Below, piece after piece: positions 29,314-37,433 of a stretch of DNA of 64,000 bases. The DNA lies in the NCBI RefSeq assembly GCF_001956045.1, contig NZ_MRTH01000018.1, forward strand, positions 1 through 64,000, written 5' to 3'. The notes beneath the pieces are model-generated. The model made no database searches and was not told where the DNA came from. It worked only from the letters and a program-made list of their open reading frames with translations. How positions within the stretch are numbered: position 1 is the stretch's first letter; each line of letters begins with the position of its first letter. This DNA comes from Paenibacillus sp. FSL H7-0331. GTDB taxonomy: Bacteria > Bacillota > Bacilli > Paenibacillales > NBRC-103111. The translations under genes were made by a program, and so were the position numbers.

Positions 29314-29329
29314 ATACATACGTTTGTAT
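29314..29329. promoter_or_regulatory. Palindromic operator upstream of the paralogue A promoter
   Basis: ATACATACGTTTGTAT, the exact reverse complement of the site at 27821, lies 7 bp upstream of the -35 box. A further half-site, ACGTATGTTAT, follows at 29341-29351. Placement upstream of -35 is compatible with activation as well as repression. Confidence 0.75.
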
Positions 29330-29377
29330 AAATAAAAAAAACGTATGTTATATTGTGAAAATACAGGATCAAATCAT

Positions 29378-29974
29378 TTATTTCATATCGGTATTCACGC
29401 CCAGACCTCTCAACACATAACAGGTAAGTTCAGCCAGTAAATCCTCATAAGATAGCTCATCCTCCGTTGCAACAGTGGCAATGTTCCTACGGCTTGAATG
29501 TGCAAATATCGAACCCATAACAAAAAGCAGAGTCGTATCCAATGAATGAAAGCTAAACAGCCCTTGATCATGGCCTCTTTTCAGGATATCACGAATTTTC
29601 TCGTACATTGGCAAAATATGCTTCTGAACAATCAGGAAACGGGCTGTAATCAAATGAGTCTCATGCCGTAATATACTGATGATCTCCGGGTCCCTTAGTC
29701 GGAAAGCAAGCACTTCTCTCAAAATGCTGCGCAGCTCTACCGCTGGATCGTCCTTCTCGGCATCTACCATCTTGTCAACGCGGTCCATAGGCATAAAGGT
29801 CTCGAACAAAGCTTCGAAGATTTGATCCTTACCACCAAAATAATAGGAAATCATGCCGAGATTGGTACCCGCCTCCTTACAGATTTGTCTCACACTGGTT
29901 CCATCAAAACCTTGCTTGGCAAACAACTCCTTGGCCGTCAATAATATTCTTAATTTTGCATCTTGCTGGTTCAT
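29378..29974 (-). CDS. TetR-family transcriptional regulator
   Basis: A 198-residue regulator when started at 29974 (MNQQDAK), which follows TAGGAG; an ATG at 29995 would overlap that site. The N-terminal helix-turn-helix is residues 25-47 (TSVRQICKEAGTNLGMISYYF), and the region after GGKDQIFEALFETF is an all-helical ligand domain of the CerR-like type. It lies just upstream of, and in line with, paralogue A. Two identical palindromes beside the promoters of paralogues A and B make it the likely cluster regulator. The ligand may be the imported compound or a breakdown product. Confidence 0.9.
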   Translation of the reverse strand: MNQQDAKLRILLTAKELFAKQGFDGTSVRQICKEAGTNLGMISYYFGGKDQIFEALFETFMPMDRVDKMVDAEKDDPAVELRSILREVLAFRLRDPEIISILRHETHLITARFLIVQKHILPMYEKIRDILKRGHDQGLFSFHSLDTTLLFVMGSIFAHSSRRNIATVATEDELSYEDLLAELTCYVLRGLGVNTDMK

Positions 29975-30088
29975 TGGCAGACTGGCTCCTAACATCGAGA
30001 CCTTTATACGGTTCGGTTCATATTTTGGATATCCATCCAGTATACATGATGCTTCTCATGTTTGGCGAGTATTTGAGTATTTAGTCTA

Positions 30089-30129
30089 TAAAAAAAAGGC
30101 CTAAGTCATGTAAATTTGACTTAGGTCCT
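30089..30129 (-). terminator. Terminator of ilvD
   Basis: In minus-strand sense GACCTAAGTCA pairs with TGACTTAGG-C around a short AT loop and is followed by a run of seven T. It begins about 10 bp after the ilvD stop. Confidence 0.85.
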
Positions 30130-30137
30130 GCTTACAT

Positions 30138-31829
30138 TTAATCTAACAAATCCGTGACCGCACCAAGTGAAGCCGAAGAAACGAGCCGCGCATATTTCAC
30201 AAGAACTCCGGAAGAGACTTTAAGTGGTGGTTGAATCCACGCTTGTCGACGTTTCTCCAGCTCCTCTGGACTGATATCGAAGGTCATCTCCTGTGTTTCG
30301 CTATCGATCGTCACAATATCCCCTTCTTCCAGCAGAGCAATAGGTCCGCCTACCTGCGCTTCAGGGGTAATATGGCCAACCACAAAGCCATGAGAGCCTC
30401 CCGAGAACCTGCCATCCGTTAACAACGCCACTTCCCCGCCGAGGCCCTTGCCTACGATCAACGCTGTGACAGAAAGCATCTCAGGCATCCCCGGTCCACC
30501 CTTGGGTCCCGCGTATCGAATGACGAGTACATCCCCTTTGCGTATTTCATCGTTCACGATAGCCTCTGTAGCCTCTTCCTCACCATTGTAGACACGCGCA
30601 GGCCCGGAAAACCGCAGCTTTTTAAGGCCTGACATTTTGGCTACTGCACCATCCGGTGCCAGGTTGCCACGGAGCACGACCAACGGACCATTCGGCTTCA
30701 ATGGATTATCGAAAGGACGAATAATCGTCTGATCGACATTCAAATGTGCGGCTTCAGCCAAATTTTCGGCCAAGGTTTTGCCTGTAACGGTTATACAATC
30801 CCCATGGAGAAGACCTTGCTCCAGCAGCAGCTTCATGACTCCGGCAACACCGCCGATATCGTTCAGATCCTGCATGACAAACGTACCACTCGGCTTCAGG
30901 TCAGCAAGATGCGGCACCCGTAACCGGATTCGCTCAAAATCGTCCAACGTTAAATCGACCTGTACGGAATGGGCAATCGCCAATAGATGCAGAATTGCAT
31001 TGGTAGAGCCGCCCAGCGCCATTACAACCGTTATCGCATTTTCGAATGCTGGCTTGGTCATAATATCTCGCGGGGTAATTCCCTTTTCCAGCAGCTCGAT
31101 CACGGTTTTCCCGGCCTTCGCACACTCCAGCGCTTTATCTGGAGAAATAGCCGGTGTAGAGGATGATCCGGGTAAGCTCATTCCTAAAGCTTCGGCGGCG
31201 GCAGCCATCGTATTCGCTGTATACATGCCTCCACAAGCTCCGGGACCTGGACAAGCGTTACACTCCACGGCATGCAGCTGTTCATCATTGATCTTGCCCT
31301 CGTGATATTGCCCAACCGCTTCAAATGCGCTGACAATATCAATGTCTTTGCCATCCAGCTTCCCAGGCTGAATCGTTCCTCCGTATACATAGACGGCGGG
31401 TACATTAATGCGGCCAATAGCCATTAGGCAGGCAGGGGTGTTTTTATCGCATCCTCCCACCGCAATAAGTCCGTCAAAACGCTCGGCGTTCGTAACAATT
31501 TCAATAGAATCGGCGATGACCTCACGACTCGGCAGTGAGAACAGCATACCCTCATGTCCCATCGAAATACCGTCCGATACCGTGATCGTATTAAAAATCA
31601 AAGGCGCTCCGCCATGCGCCTGCACTCCCTTTTTGGCTTGAACAGCTAATTGATCGATGTGCATGTTACAGGGAGTTACCTCGCTCCACGTACTGGCTAC
31701 GCCGATCATCGGCTTCTTGAAATCCTCATCCGTAAAGCCAACAGCACGCAGCATGGCGCGGTTTGGTGCCCGATTAACGCCCTCACTGATCACCTTACTG
31801 CGAATTCTCAAATCTTTTTTGTCAGACAT
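30138..31829 (-). CDS. ilvD: Dihydroxy-acid dehydratase
   Basis: Iron-sulfur dehydratase that makes the 2-keto acids of valine, leucine and isoleucine from dihydroxy acids. The 563-residue length fits IlvD better than Edd. The cluster cysteines are Cys54 (TPCN), Cys127 ([10 protein letters not shown]) and Cys199 ([13 protein letters not shown]). The [14 protein letters not shown] block lies near the C-terminus. No other branched-chain genes are nearby. It follows a GntR gene by about 20 bp in the same direction, so that regulator probably controls it. Enzymes of this fold can also act on sugar acids; the isolated setting leaves this a minor alternative. Confidence 0.93.
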   Translation of the reverse strand: MSDKKDLRIRSKVISEGVNRAPNRAMLRAVGFTDEDFKKPMIGVASTWSEVTPCNMHIDQLAVQAKKGVQAHGGAPLIFNTITVSDGISMGHEGMLFSLPSREVIADSIEIVTNAERFDGLIAVGGCDKNTPACLMAIGRINVPAVYVYGGTIQPGKLDGKDIDIVSAFEAVGQYHEGKINDEQLHAVECNACPGPGACGGMYTANTMAAAAEALGMSLPGSSSTPAISPDKALECAKAGKTVIELLEKGITPRDIMTKPAFENAITVVMALGGSTNAILHLLAIAHSVQVDLTLDDFERIRLRVPHLADLKPSGTFVMQDLNDIGGVAGVMKLLLEQGLLHGDCITVTGKTLAENLAEAAHLNVDQTIIRPFDNPLKPNGPLVVLRGNLAPDGAVAKMSGLKKLRFSGPARVYNGEEEATEAIVNDEIRKGDVLVIRYAGPKGGPGMPEMLSVTALIVGKGLGGEVALLTDGRFSGGSHGFVVGHITPEAQVGGPIALLEEGDIVTIDSETQEMTFDISPEELEKRRQAWIQPPLKVSSGVLVKYARLVSSASLGAVTDLLD

Positions 31830-31849
31830 AACCTTTCACCCTTTCCAAA

Positions 31850-32515
31850 TTAAATGATTGCGTACAGTTCCTGCATAGGTCTTATCAAATTTTGCTTCAT
31901 CATCGCGGAGGCGGCTGCTGAATCGCGCTTTTCCAACGCTTCGATTATAGCTGCATGCTCCTTGACGGAAGCCATGGTTGCCGTGATGGGCTGCTTCAGG
32001 AATACATACTTAAACCTTCTAATATGAATTTGAAGCGATGCGCTAAAGGAAGAAATGTAGACATTGTCCGATAATTCCACAATCAGATTATGAAACTGTT
32101 CATCCAGCTCCATCGCCTGATACGGCTGCCCCTGCTCGATCGCCTGAGCAAATTGTTGATTCAATTGTTTAAGTTGCTCAATATGCTGCGGTAATATGAG
32201 TGCCGATGTAAATTCCGCGGCTAGAGCGTGAAGCGCTGCCAGCGTTGGATACATTTTCAAAATATCGTCCTTTTCAATGATCGTTACTTTCGTTTCCTTT
32301 CCGGGATGCATCTCAACAAGCCCCTGCACTTCCAGCAGCTGAAAGGCTTCCCGAATCGGCGTTCTGCTGACGGCAAGAGATTCTGCCAACTCAGCGTCCA
32401 GCAGCTTTTCACCAGGGAGAAGTGTCCCTTCGATAATCCATCTTTGAATTTGGGATAACGCGCGTTCTTTGGCTGACATGCGAATAGGTGAAGAAAAATT
32501 TTGAGGTACCGGCAT
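31850..32515 (-). CDS. GntR-family regulator, FadR (FCD) type
   Basis: About 221 residues from the ATG at 32515, which has GAGG 9 bp upstream; earlier starts at 32557 and 32524 lack a better site. The winged helix-turn-helix includes LAESLAVSRTPIREAFQLLE. The C-terminal all-helical FCD domain holds metal-ligand-like residues (ELDEQFHNLI, EHAAIIEAL). It is upstream of ilvD and apparently in one transcript with it. A palindrome overlaps its own -10 box, which suggests autoregulation. The FCD domain usually binds a carboxylic or keto acid. Confidence 0.9.
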   Translation of the reverse strand: MPVPQNFSSPIRMSAKERALSQIQRWIIEGTLLPGEKLLDAELAESLAVSRTPIREAFQLLEVQGLVEMHPGKETKVTIIEKDDILKMYPTLAALHALAAEFTSALILPQHIEQLKQLNQQFAQAIEQGQPYQAMELDEQFHNLIVELSDNVYISSFSASLQIHIRRFKYVFLKQPITATMASVKEHAAIIEALEKRDSAAASAMMKQNLIRPMQELYAII

Positions 32516-32540
32516 AGATATCATCCTCTGACTTTTGTTA

Positions 32541-32574
32541 TATGCAATATATCGCATACATATATCAATTGCAA
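32541..32574 (-). promoter_or_regulatory. Promoter and inverted repeat upstream of the GntR-ilvD genes
   Basis: In minus-strand sense: TTGCAA (32569-32574), a 17-bp spacer, and TATATT (32546-32551). The -10 box lies inside TATGC-N8-GCATA (32541-32558), a natural place for a GntR dimer to block transcription. Confidence 0.65.
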
Positions 32575-32664
32575 CTATTATTTGCAGTTAGGGGTAGCGC
32601 CAACATTTTAACGAAAATATACACTAAGCGTTCGAACGTGACCAGGTTGGTGTTTTTTCTTACT

Positions 32665-32930
32665 CTAAGCCAAATAGTCCGGGCGGTGTGACCCGGACGA
32701 ACGGTTATTCAACTTCATGTGTTTAAGCGTTTGCAATGAATTTAGAGACGTATTTTGCTTGAATTTGAATTTGTATTCACCCAAATAATTGATATGTTCC
32801 CATCCCAGAGGCGAAATATGATTTAAAAGTTCTTCTTGGAGCTTACTTTGTTCTTGCGGTGTTCTGTTGCTTGTTGAAGATAGACGGTATTCCAAACGCT
32901 AATCGCATCTGCGTGATGCGCCGAAACTGC
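32665..32930 (-). pseudogene. Tn3-family transposase, C-terminal remnant with frameshift
   Basis: The last 76 codons (32895 to 32665) hold HISPLGWEHINYLGEYKFKF and a TSLNSLQTL tail, the conserved C-terminus of Tn3-family transposases. Just upstream, in a different frame, AHHADAISVWNTVYLQQAT continues the same family (the NAI.VWNT.YL block). A frameshift therefore separates the two parts at about 32865-32875, and nothing earlier of the roughly 1000-residue protein remains. It marks a past transposon insertion at the junction between ilvD and the detoxification region. Confidence 0.85.
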
Positions 32931-32948
32931 TTTATGGAAACACCTAAT

Positions 32949-32972
32949 GACCGCTAATGTTACTTAGCGGTC
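32949..32972. other. Perfect hairpin near the transposase remnant
   Basis: GACCGCTAA and TTAGCGGTC form a 9-bp perfect stem with a 6-base loop (TGTTAC). No T tract follows, so it is not an obvious terminator. It lies 25 bp upstream of a ribosome binding site and decayed ORF, and may be part of the old transposon. Confidence 0.5.
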
Positions 32973-32996
32973 GGCACAAAATAAGGAGGGATCCAT

Positions 32997-33104
32997 ATGT
33001 TAGTAAGGTAAGAGGATATTCATCATTTGGTAGATCGTCTTCCACACGGAAAAACTCGTCTACATACATACATGCGCACAGCGGTATCTAAAAATGAAAA
33101 GTAG
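32997..33104 (+). pseudogene. Possible decayed small ORF
   Basis: An AGGAGGG site precedes ATG-TTA-GTA-AGG and then an in-frame stop. Reading through that stop gives EDIHHLVDRLPHGKTRLHTY and ends at a TAG at 33104. The fragment looks like the N-terminus of small antitoxin-like proteins (EELHHLVDxLPE). This is a weak call based on one short motif and a well-placed ribosome binding site. Confidence 0.35.
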
Positions 33105-33230
33105 GCTATAGACCGATTCGGACAACACATGATACAGCTTAATTGGAAAAATATGAAATTTACCATTGACAAGCTCCACCCATCATTACGGCAAAACGCA
33201 GCACGTCCCTTTCTGGTCCCCTTCGCTATT

Positions 33231-34124
33231 TTACAGATCTTCGCTGGTGTGCATGTTCTGATCCTTCAATCGAATCAATACCTTGCCAAAACGGCCGCTC
33301 TGCCGGACAACCACTTTGCCGGACGGATACGTTCGCTCCAAATAGTCAGATACCGTTTTCAAATTACGATCATCTGCAGGCTGACCTTGACTGCGGAGCC
33401 AGTTCATTATTTCTTGCAACGCCGCTTCTCTGGAGAGTTCCATCGTTTTCGTTTCTCGCGTTATCAGCGACTCATAGGAGTAGCCTTTGAGATAAAGCAA
33501 ATGGAGCAAATAACCCATTTCCATAGGTTTCTTTTTAAAGGTCGAACTGGTGATGAGAGGCCAGATTTCATTAAACAGACTATACTCTATGGAATCCGCC
33601 GGCATACTGATATAACAAAAATTACGCGAGCAACTGATAATTTTTTCCACATTACCCCAATTATAAATGACCGGACACATCGAGACAAAGACTAGATCAA
33701 AAGCATGACCCCAGCCTTTGGCCTGCACGTCAATATCCTCAAAAGGTTCCGGTACAATTTCCACCTTGTTATCGGTAAATTTTGCAGTGTTTTCACCCAG
33801 CAGATCGACCAGCGGAAGAGAGGACTCTACGGCGGTTACACGGGCCCCCCGCTTCGCAAATGGCACTGAAAATACTCCTGATGCGGCACCAATATCTAAC
33901 ACAGAGACGTTTTCGAATCGAACCCCTTGACCTTCAAGCCACTTAATGATTCGTGTGGTTCGTTTCCTCCCCTCTTCATTAAATGATTGCTCATTAAAAG
34001 ACTTGGCTTTATGATCAAAAGCTTTGGCCGGTGTAATTCCGGACTTGTTCATCTTGTTCATGATGGTATCGCCATGGTCTTTCCATGCTTTTTCCCATAT
34101 GTCTTCATTAAAGAAATCGTTCAT
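33231..34124 (-). CDS. Class I SAM-dependent methyltransferase
   Basis: A 297-residue protein. Motif I is VLDIGAASG (residues 75-83) and TAVESS follows in motif II. The N-terminal 60 residues are helical and highly charged, and the C-terminal third (MELSREAALQEIMNWLRSQG and beyond) is an extra domain. No specific family is recognised. The start ATG at 34124 follows a GAGGAACGATC stretch. The downstream region is transposase debris, and the upstream neighbour is a drug-efflux MFS gene in the same direction, so the methyltransferase may modify a toxic small molecule. The substrate is not known. Confidence 0.85.
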   Translation of the reverse strand: MNDFFNEDIWEKAWKDHGDTIMNKMNKSGITPAKAFDHKAKSFNEQSFNEEGRKRTTRIIKWLEGQGVRFENVSVLDIGAASGVFSVPFAKRGARVTAVESSLPLVDLLGENTAKFTDNKVEIVPEPFEDIDVQAKGWGHAFDLVFVSMCPVIYNWGNVEKIISCSRNFCYISMPADSIEYSLFNEIWPLITSSTFKKKPMEMGYLLHLLYLKGYSYESLITRETKTMELSREAALQEIMNWLRSQGQPADDRNLKTVSDYLERTYPSGKVVVRQSGRFGKVLIRLKDQNMHTSEDL

Positions 34125-34194
34125 GATCGTTCCTCACTTTTCATTATGGATTATGACTCTCTGCCCTGGACTGGACCAACGTCTATCTTCATCA

Positions 34195-35664
34195 TCATGC
34201 CGACCGTTCATTTTTTGTTTCCGGAGATTTCGCTTTGCGGAGGAACAAACCGAGAATGAGCGCACCGAGCGCGATGACAACGCCGACCCAGAACGCGTTA
34301 TTTATGCCTTTTGCCAGCGCTTTGACTATTTCCCCTGGAGATTGCGAGTCGCTCGAACCACTCAAGTAATTTTTTTGTCCATTTGACATGATACTGATGT
34401 ACAGGGCAGTGCCGATCGCACCGGCTACCTGCAACAGCGTGTTTAAGATCGCCGTCCCATGAGGATACAGTTGGCGCGGCAACTGGTTGAGCCCAGCCGT
34501 CTGTGCGGGCATCATCACCAGCGAGACACCGATCATCATCGCGATGTACACGGCGACTAGAAAACCGGTGCTAGACGCTTCGTCGAACTGGGTTAACAGC
34601 CACAAAGAGACGACCACAATGACAAGTCCGGGAATGACAAGAACGCGCAGTCCGAATTTATCGAACAGCTTTCCAGCGACCGGAGCCATGATCCCGTTCA
34701 CTATCCCTCCGGGAAGCAGGATCAAACCAGATTTGAACGCCGTCAACAGCAGCACTCCCTGCATAAACAACGGAAGCATGATCGCCGTCGAGAAAAACGT
34801 CATCATAAGCATGACGAGCAGTACTGCGACAAGCGAAAATAACGGATACCGGAATGCCCGTAAATCCATCACGGGCACCTTTAACAACAGCTGTCGCCAG
34901 ACGAACAGTATCAAAGCGGCACCGCTCGCCACAACCGTCCAGATCACCTCCGGCTCTGACCAACCGTGTTCCCCAGCCTTGCTGAACCCATATACGATTC
35001 CACCGAAGCCGATCGTCGAAAGCCCGATGGATAACAGATCCACTCGCGGTTTCGTGATGTCCGACACATTCTTCAGGACGGCGGCTCCGACGATAATTGA
35101 GATCAGTGCCAATGGCAAAACAAGATAGAACAGCCAGCGCCACGATAGCCCGTCAACGATCAAACCCGAAATAGTCGGGCCAATCGCCGGAGCGAACATG
35201 ATGACGAGTCCGAACATCCCCATCGCGCCTCCCCGCTTTTCAGGAGGATACATAACCATGATAGTGTTCATCGTAAGCGGCATCAGCATGCCAGTGCCTA
35301 TCGCCTGAATAATCCGTCCGACGAGCAATACGCCGAATTCCGGCGCAAGCGCCGAGGTGACCGTACCGACCAAGAACAAGCTCATCGCCGAAAGAAACAT
35401 TTGCCGGGTTGTGAACCATTGCTGCAATACCGCCGTCACCGGAACAAGCACACCGACGACGAGCATGTAGCCGGTAGCCAGCCACTGAGCTGTCGCCGCA
35501 GACACTCCGAAAGATTTCATCAGTTCGGGGAGGGCATTTCCCATTAGCGTCTCGTTTAAAGCGGCAACGAACATTCCGAGTATAAGGGCAAACATGATCG
35601 GACCGCGCTTGAGGTTTTTCAAATCGATCGATGTTGACGTCGTGTTTGTATCTGATGTATTCAT
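34195..35664 (-). CDS. MFS drug efflux transporter, DHA2 (14-helix) type
   Basis: A 489-residue proton-driven exporter. The start at 35664 (MNTSDTN) follows TCAGGAG; a longer ORF from 35760 has no site. The DHA2 marks are NETLMGNALPELMKSFGVS in helix 1, WLATGYMLV in helix 2, the motif C region IMFAPAIGPTISGLI in helix 5 and SWRWLFYLVLPLALI in helix 6. Relatives (EmrB, LmrB, MdtH-like) export hydrophobic antibiotics. It lies in a small minus-strand group with the downstream methyltransferase and the upstream flavoprotein gene. Confidence 0.92.
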   Translation of the reverse strand: MNTSDTNTTSTSIDLKNLKRGPIMFALILGMFVAALNETLMGNALPELMKSFGVSAATAQWLATGYMLVVGVLVPVTAVLQQWFTTRQMFLSAMSLFLVGTVTSALAPEFGVLLVGRIIQAIGTGMLMPLTMNTIMVMYPPEKRGGAMGMFGLVIMFAPAIGPTISGLIVDGLSWRWLFYLVLPLALISIIVGAAVLKNVSDITKPRVDLLSIGLSTIGFGGIVYGFSKAGEHGWSEPEVIWTVVASGAALILFVWRQLLLKVPVMDLRAFRYPLFSLVAVLLVMLMMTFFSTAIMLPLFMQGVLLLTAFKSGLILLPGGIVNGIMAPVAGKLFDKFGLRVLVIPGLVIVVVSLWLLTQFDEASSTGFLVAVYIAMMIGVSLVMMPAQTAGLNQLPRQLYPHGTAILNTLLQVAGAIGTALYISIMSNGQKNYLSGSSDSQSPGEIVKALAKGINNAFWVGVVIALGALILGLFLRKAKSPETKNERSA

Positions 35665-35781
35665 CGTTTCATCAACTCCTGACATTTTGTAATAGTAATC
35701 CGGGATTGCTGCAGCTCGCAATTTGGAAAACCGACCCATAATTTGGTGAATATATGGCAACTACAGCTTGTAACTCCTGCC

Positions 35782-36714
35782 TCAAAAATGTTCATCCGTT
35801 ATCCTCCAAGCCTCTACATTCAGTTCATTGTTTATGGCTGCGGCGGCCAATGCGCCCATAGAGGCGGCTGCAATAGCCTGATGCATTCGCGACGCTGCAT
35901 CCCCGGCGCTATAGACACCCTTAATGTTCGTCTTCCCCAAGATATCGATAAAAACCTTTCCCATTTCCGCGATGTCGCATCCGATGGCTCTCGGTAAGTC
36001 AGATCCTATAACCAGATCTGGCTTGAAAAAGATCCCCCTACATGGAATGGTCGTGCCGTCTTCAAGAACTACTTGCCGCACGATCCCATCGCTTGCGTCG
36101 ATATACTGAATCGGCGAGTCGAACATAGGTACTTGATTAAGCTGTAGCTCCTCGCGCTGAGCATCCGTCAGCTCATCAGGACCGTTCGTACAGATGGTAA
36201 AGCGGTTCGTCCAACCGGATATCAATGGAGCGAAGTGCATGAGCTCTTCTCCTTTGTTAATGACGACAAGCGGCTCGTCTCTTAATTCCCAGCCATCGCA
36301 ATACGGGCAAACAAATGCGCTTTTCCCATAAACCTCCGCCAGTCCAGGAATGTCCAGTGGCCGATCTCTCATTCCGACGGCAAATAACAGCTTTTTGCAT
36401 GCATAAGTATTTCCAAGCGCAGTCGCAATTTGAAAATGTCCGTCCGTTCCCGCAATCGCCACGGCTGTATCCGCCACGAAAAACACGGAGGGATAGGCGC
36501 TAATCTCTTCCTTCGCAATTTGCCGGAATTCATTGGGGCTTATTCCGTCGCGGGTGAGAAATCCGTGGGTCTCGCGAGTTACCGCGTTGCGAGGACGGCC
36601 TTCATCGATCACCGCTACATTTTTCCTCGCCCTACCCAGCACGAGAGCGGCGTTCAACCCTGCGGGGCCTCCGCCAATAATCACTACATCGAGATGTTGG
36701 TTTTTCATCATCAT
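35782..36714 (-). CDS. Thioredoxin-reductase-like FAD oxidoreductase
   Basis: About 310 residues. The FAD motif is GGGPAG near the N-terminus and the C-terminal FAD motif is YSAGDAASRMHQ. The redox pair is CPYC (Cys138 and Cys141, counted from the ATG at 36720) in CPYCDGWE. Where true thioredoxin reductases have the GxGxxA NADPH motif, this protein reads VVINKGEELMHFA, so NADPH binding looks lost. That is the layout of GliT/HlmI-type dithiol oxidases. Several ATGs are stacked at 36720-36708 and the exact start is unclear. A 23-bp element upstream is shared with the Rrf2 gene promoter. Confidence 0.88.
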   Translation of the reverse strand: MMMKNQHLDVVIIGGGPAGLNAALVLGRARKNVAVIDEGRPRNAVTRETHGFLTRDGISPNEFRQIAKEEISAYPSVFFVADTAVAIAGTDGHFQIATALGNTYACKKLLFAVGMRDRPLDIPGLAEVYGKSAFVCPYCDGWELRDEPLVVINKGEELMHFAPLISGWTNRFTICTNGPDELTDAQREELQLNQVPMFDSPIQYIDASDGIVRQVVLEDGTTIPCRGIFFKPDLVIGSDLPRAIGCDIAEMGKVFIDILGKTNIKGVYSAGDAASRMHQAIAAASMGALAAAAINNELNVEAWRITDEHF

Positions 36715-36724
36715 TACCATCCTT

Positions 36725-36747
36725 TATAGATCTATGATATCCATAAT
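36725..36747. promoter_or_regulatory. Shared 23-bp element upstream of the flavoprotein gene
   Basis: The core GATCTATGATATCCATAAT is preceded by TATA. It matches the element at 37284-37306 at 20 of 23 positions, in the same orientation. It lies between the Rrf2 gene stop and the oxidoreductase start, which fits an Rrf2-binding site. Confidence 0.65.
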
Positions 36748-36765
36748 TAGAGTGCAAGAAGCGCA

Positions 36766-37251
36766 TCACTTCTTGTTCACCTCATGTTTGCAGCGCTTGA
36801 AAGCTTCATCCATTACCGACTGGATAGAGTGCTCCCTCAAGTATTGGTGCAGATGCTGTTCCGCGCCATCCATCACCTTCTCAACCAAACATCCGCTCTT
36901 TTTAGGGCATTCATGCTCCCGTGGTACATCCCCAGCTTCCGCTAACAACCGATGCTGCTGCGAATTCGAATTCGAGCATTCAAACAATTGTTGTCTTCCT
37001 TCAATTACTTGAATCACATCAAAAAAAGTAATCTGATCGGCCGGTCGTGCCAGCTCGTAACCGCCGTTCACCCCCGGTACCGCACGCACGATTCCATCCT
37101 GCCTCAACTTGGACATGATTTTGGATAAATAGCTTTCAGAAACGCCAAGTGTCACAGATAATTCTTTGATTCCAACATGGTTACGACGATCCGAGTGACC
37201 CAAATGAATTAAGGCGTGTAGAGCGTAATCTGTACTTTTAGAGTACTGCAT
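36766..37251 (-). CDS. Rrf2-family transcriptional regulator
   Basis: A 161-residue Rrf2 protein. The N-terminal winged helix-turn-helix (MQYSKSTDYALHALIHLG, then VGIKELSVTLGVSESYLSKI) and the wing RAVPGVNGGYELAR are clear. Cysteines at 92, 115, 121 and 154 include a C-x5-C pair (CPKKSGC). IscR and NsrR use three cysteines in this region for an Fe-S cluster, so redox or NO sensing is possible. The stop lies 45 bp before the oxidoreductase start, so the regulator probably controls it. Matching elements sit in both upstream regions. Confidence 0.9.
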   Translation of the reverse strand: MQYSKSTDYALHALIHLGHSDRRNHVGIKELSVTLGVSESYLSKIMSKLRQDGIVRAVPGVNGGYELARPADQITFFDVIQVIEGRQQLFECSNSNSQQHRLLAEAGDVPREHECPKKSGCLVEKVMDGAEQHLHQYLREHSIQSVMDEAFKRCKHEVNKK

Positions 37252-37283
37252 GGTCCCCTCCTCCCTTCTAAGACCCTTGTTAA

Positions 37284-37330
37284 TATGGATCTACGATATC
37301 TATAATAAATGATTCAATTTCAATTTGCAA
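37284..37330 (-). promoter_or_regulatory. Promoter and shared element upstream of the Rrf2 gene
   Basis: In minus-strand sense: TTGCAA (37325-37330), a 17-bp spacer, and TATTAT (37302-37307). The shared element (37284-37306) covers the -10 box and the transcription start, as expected for autorepression. Confidence 0.65.
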
Positions 37331-37382
37331 TGACTTTTTTAGTCAACAATCTGCTATTGGCGGTACCCCAGTTACCATTCAA

Positions 37383-37428
37383 AAAAAGCTCCAAACCCTT
37401 TGTTCTCGCCAAAGGTCTGGAGCTTTCA
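37383..37428 (-). terminator. Terminator of the esterase gene
   Basis: In minus-strand sense AAAGCTCCA pairs with TGGAGCTTT, inner ACCTTTG/CAAAGGGT segments extend the stem, and a run of seven T follows. It begins just after the esterase stop codon. Confidence 0.85.
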
Positions 37429-37433
37429 TGTCA

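Noticed and set aside
30778..31305. 175-codon antisense ORF inside ilvD
   Set aside because: It is a shadow of a strongly conserved gene on the other strand, without a ribosome binding site.
34487..35128. 213-codon antisense ORF inside the MFS gene
   Set aside because: It is antisense to conserved transmembrane segments, Ser/Thr/Ile-rich as expected for a shadow frame, and has no start signal.
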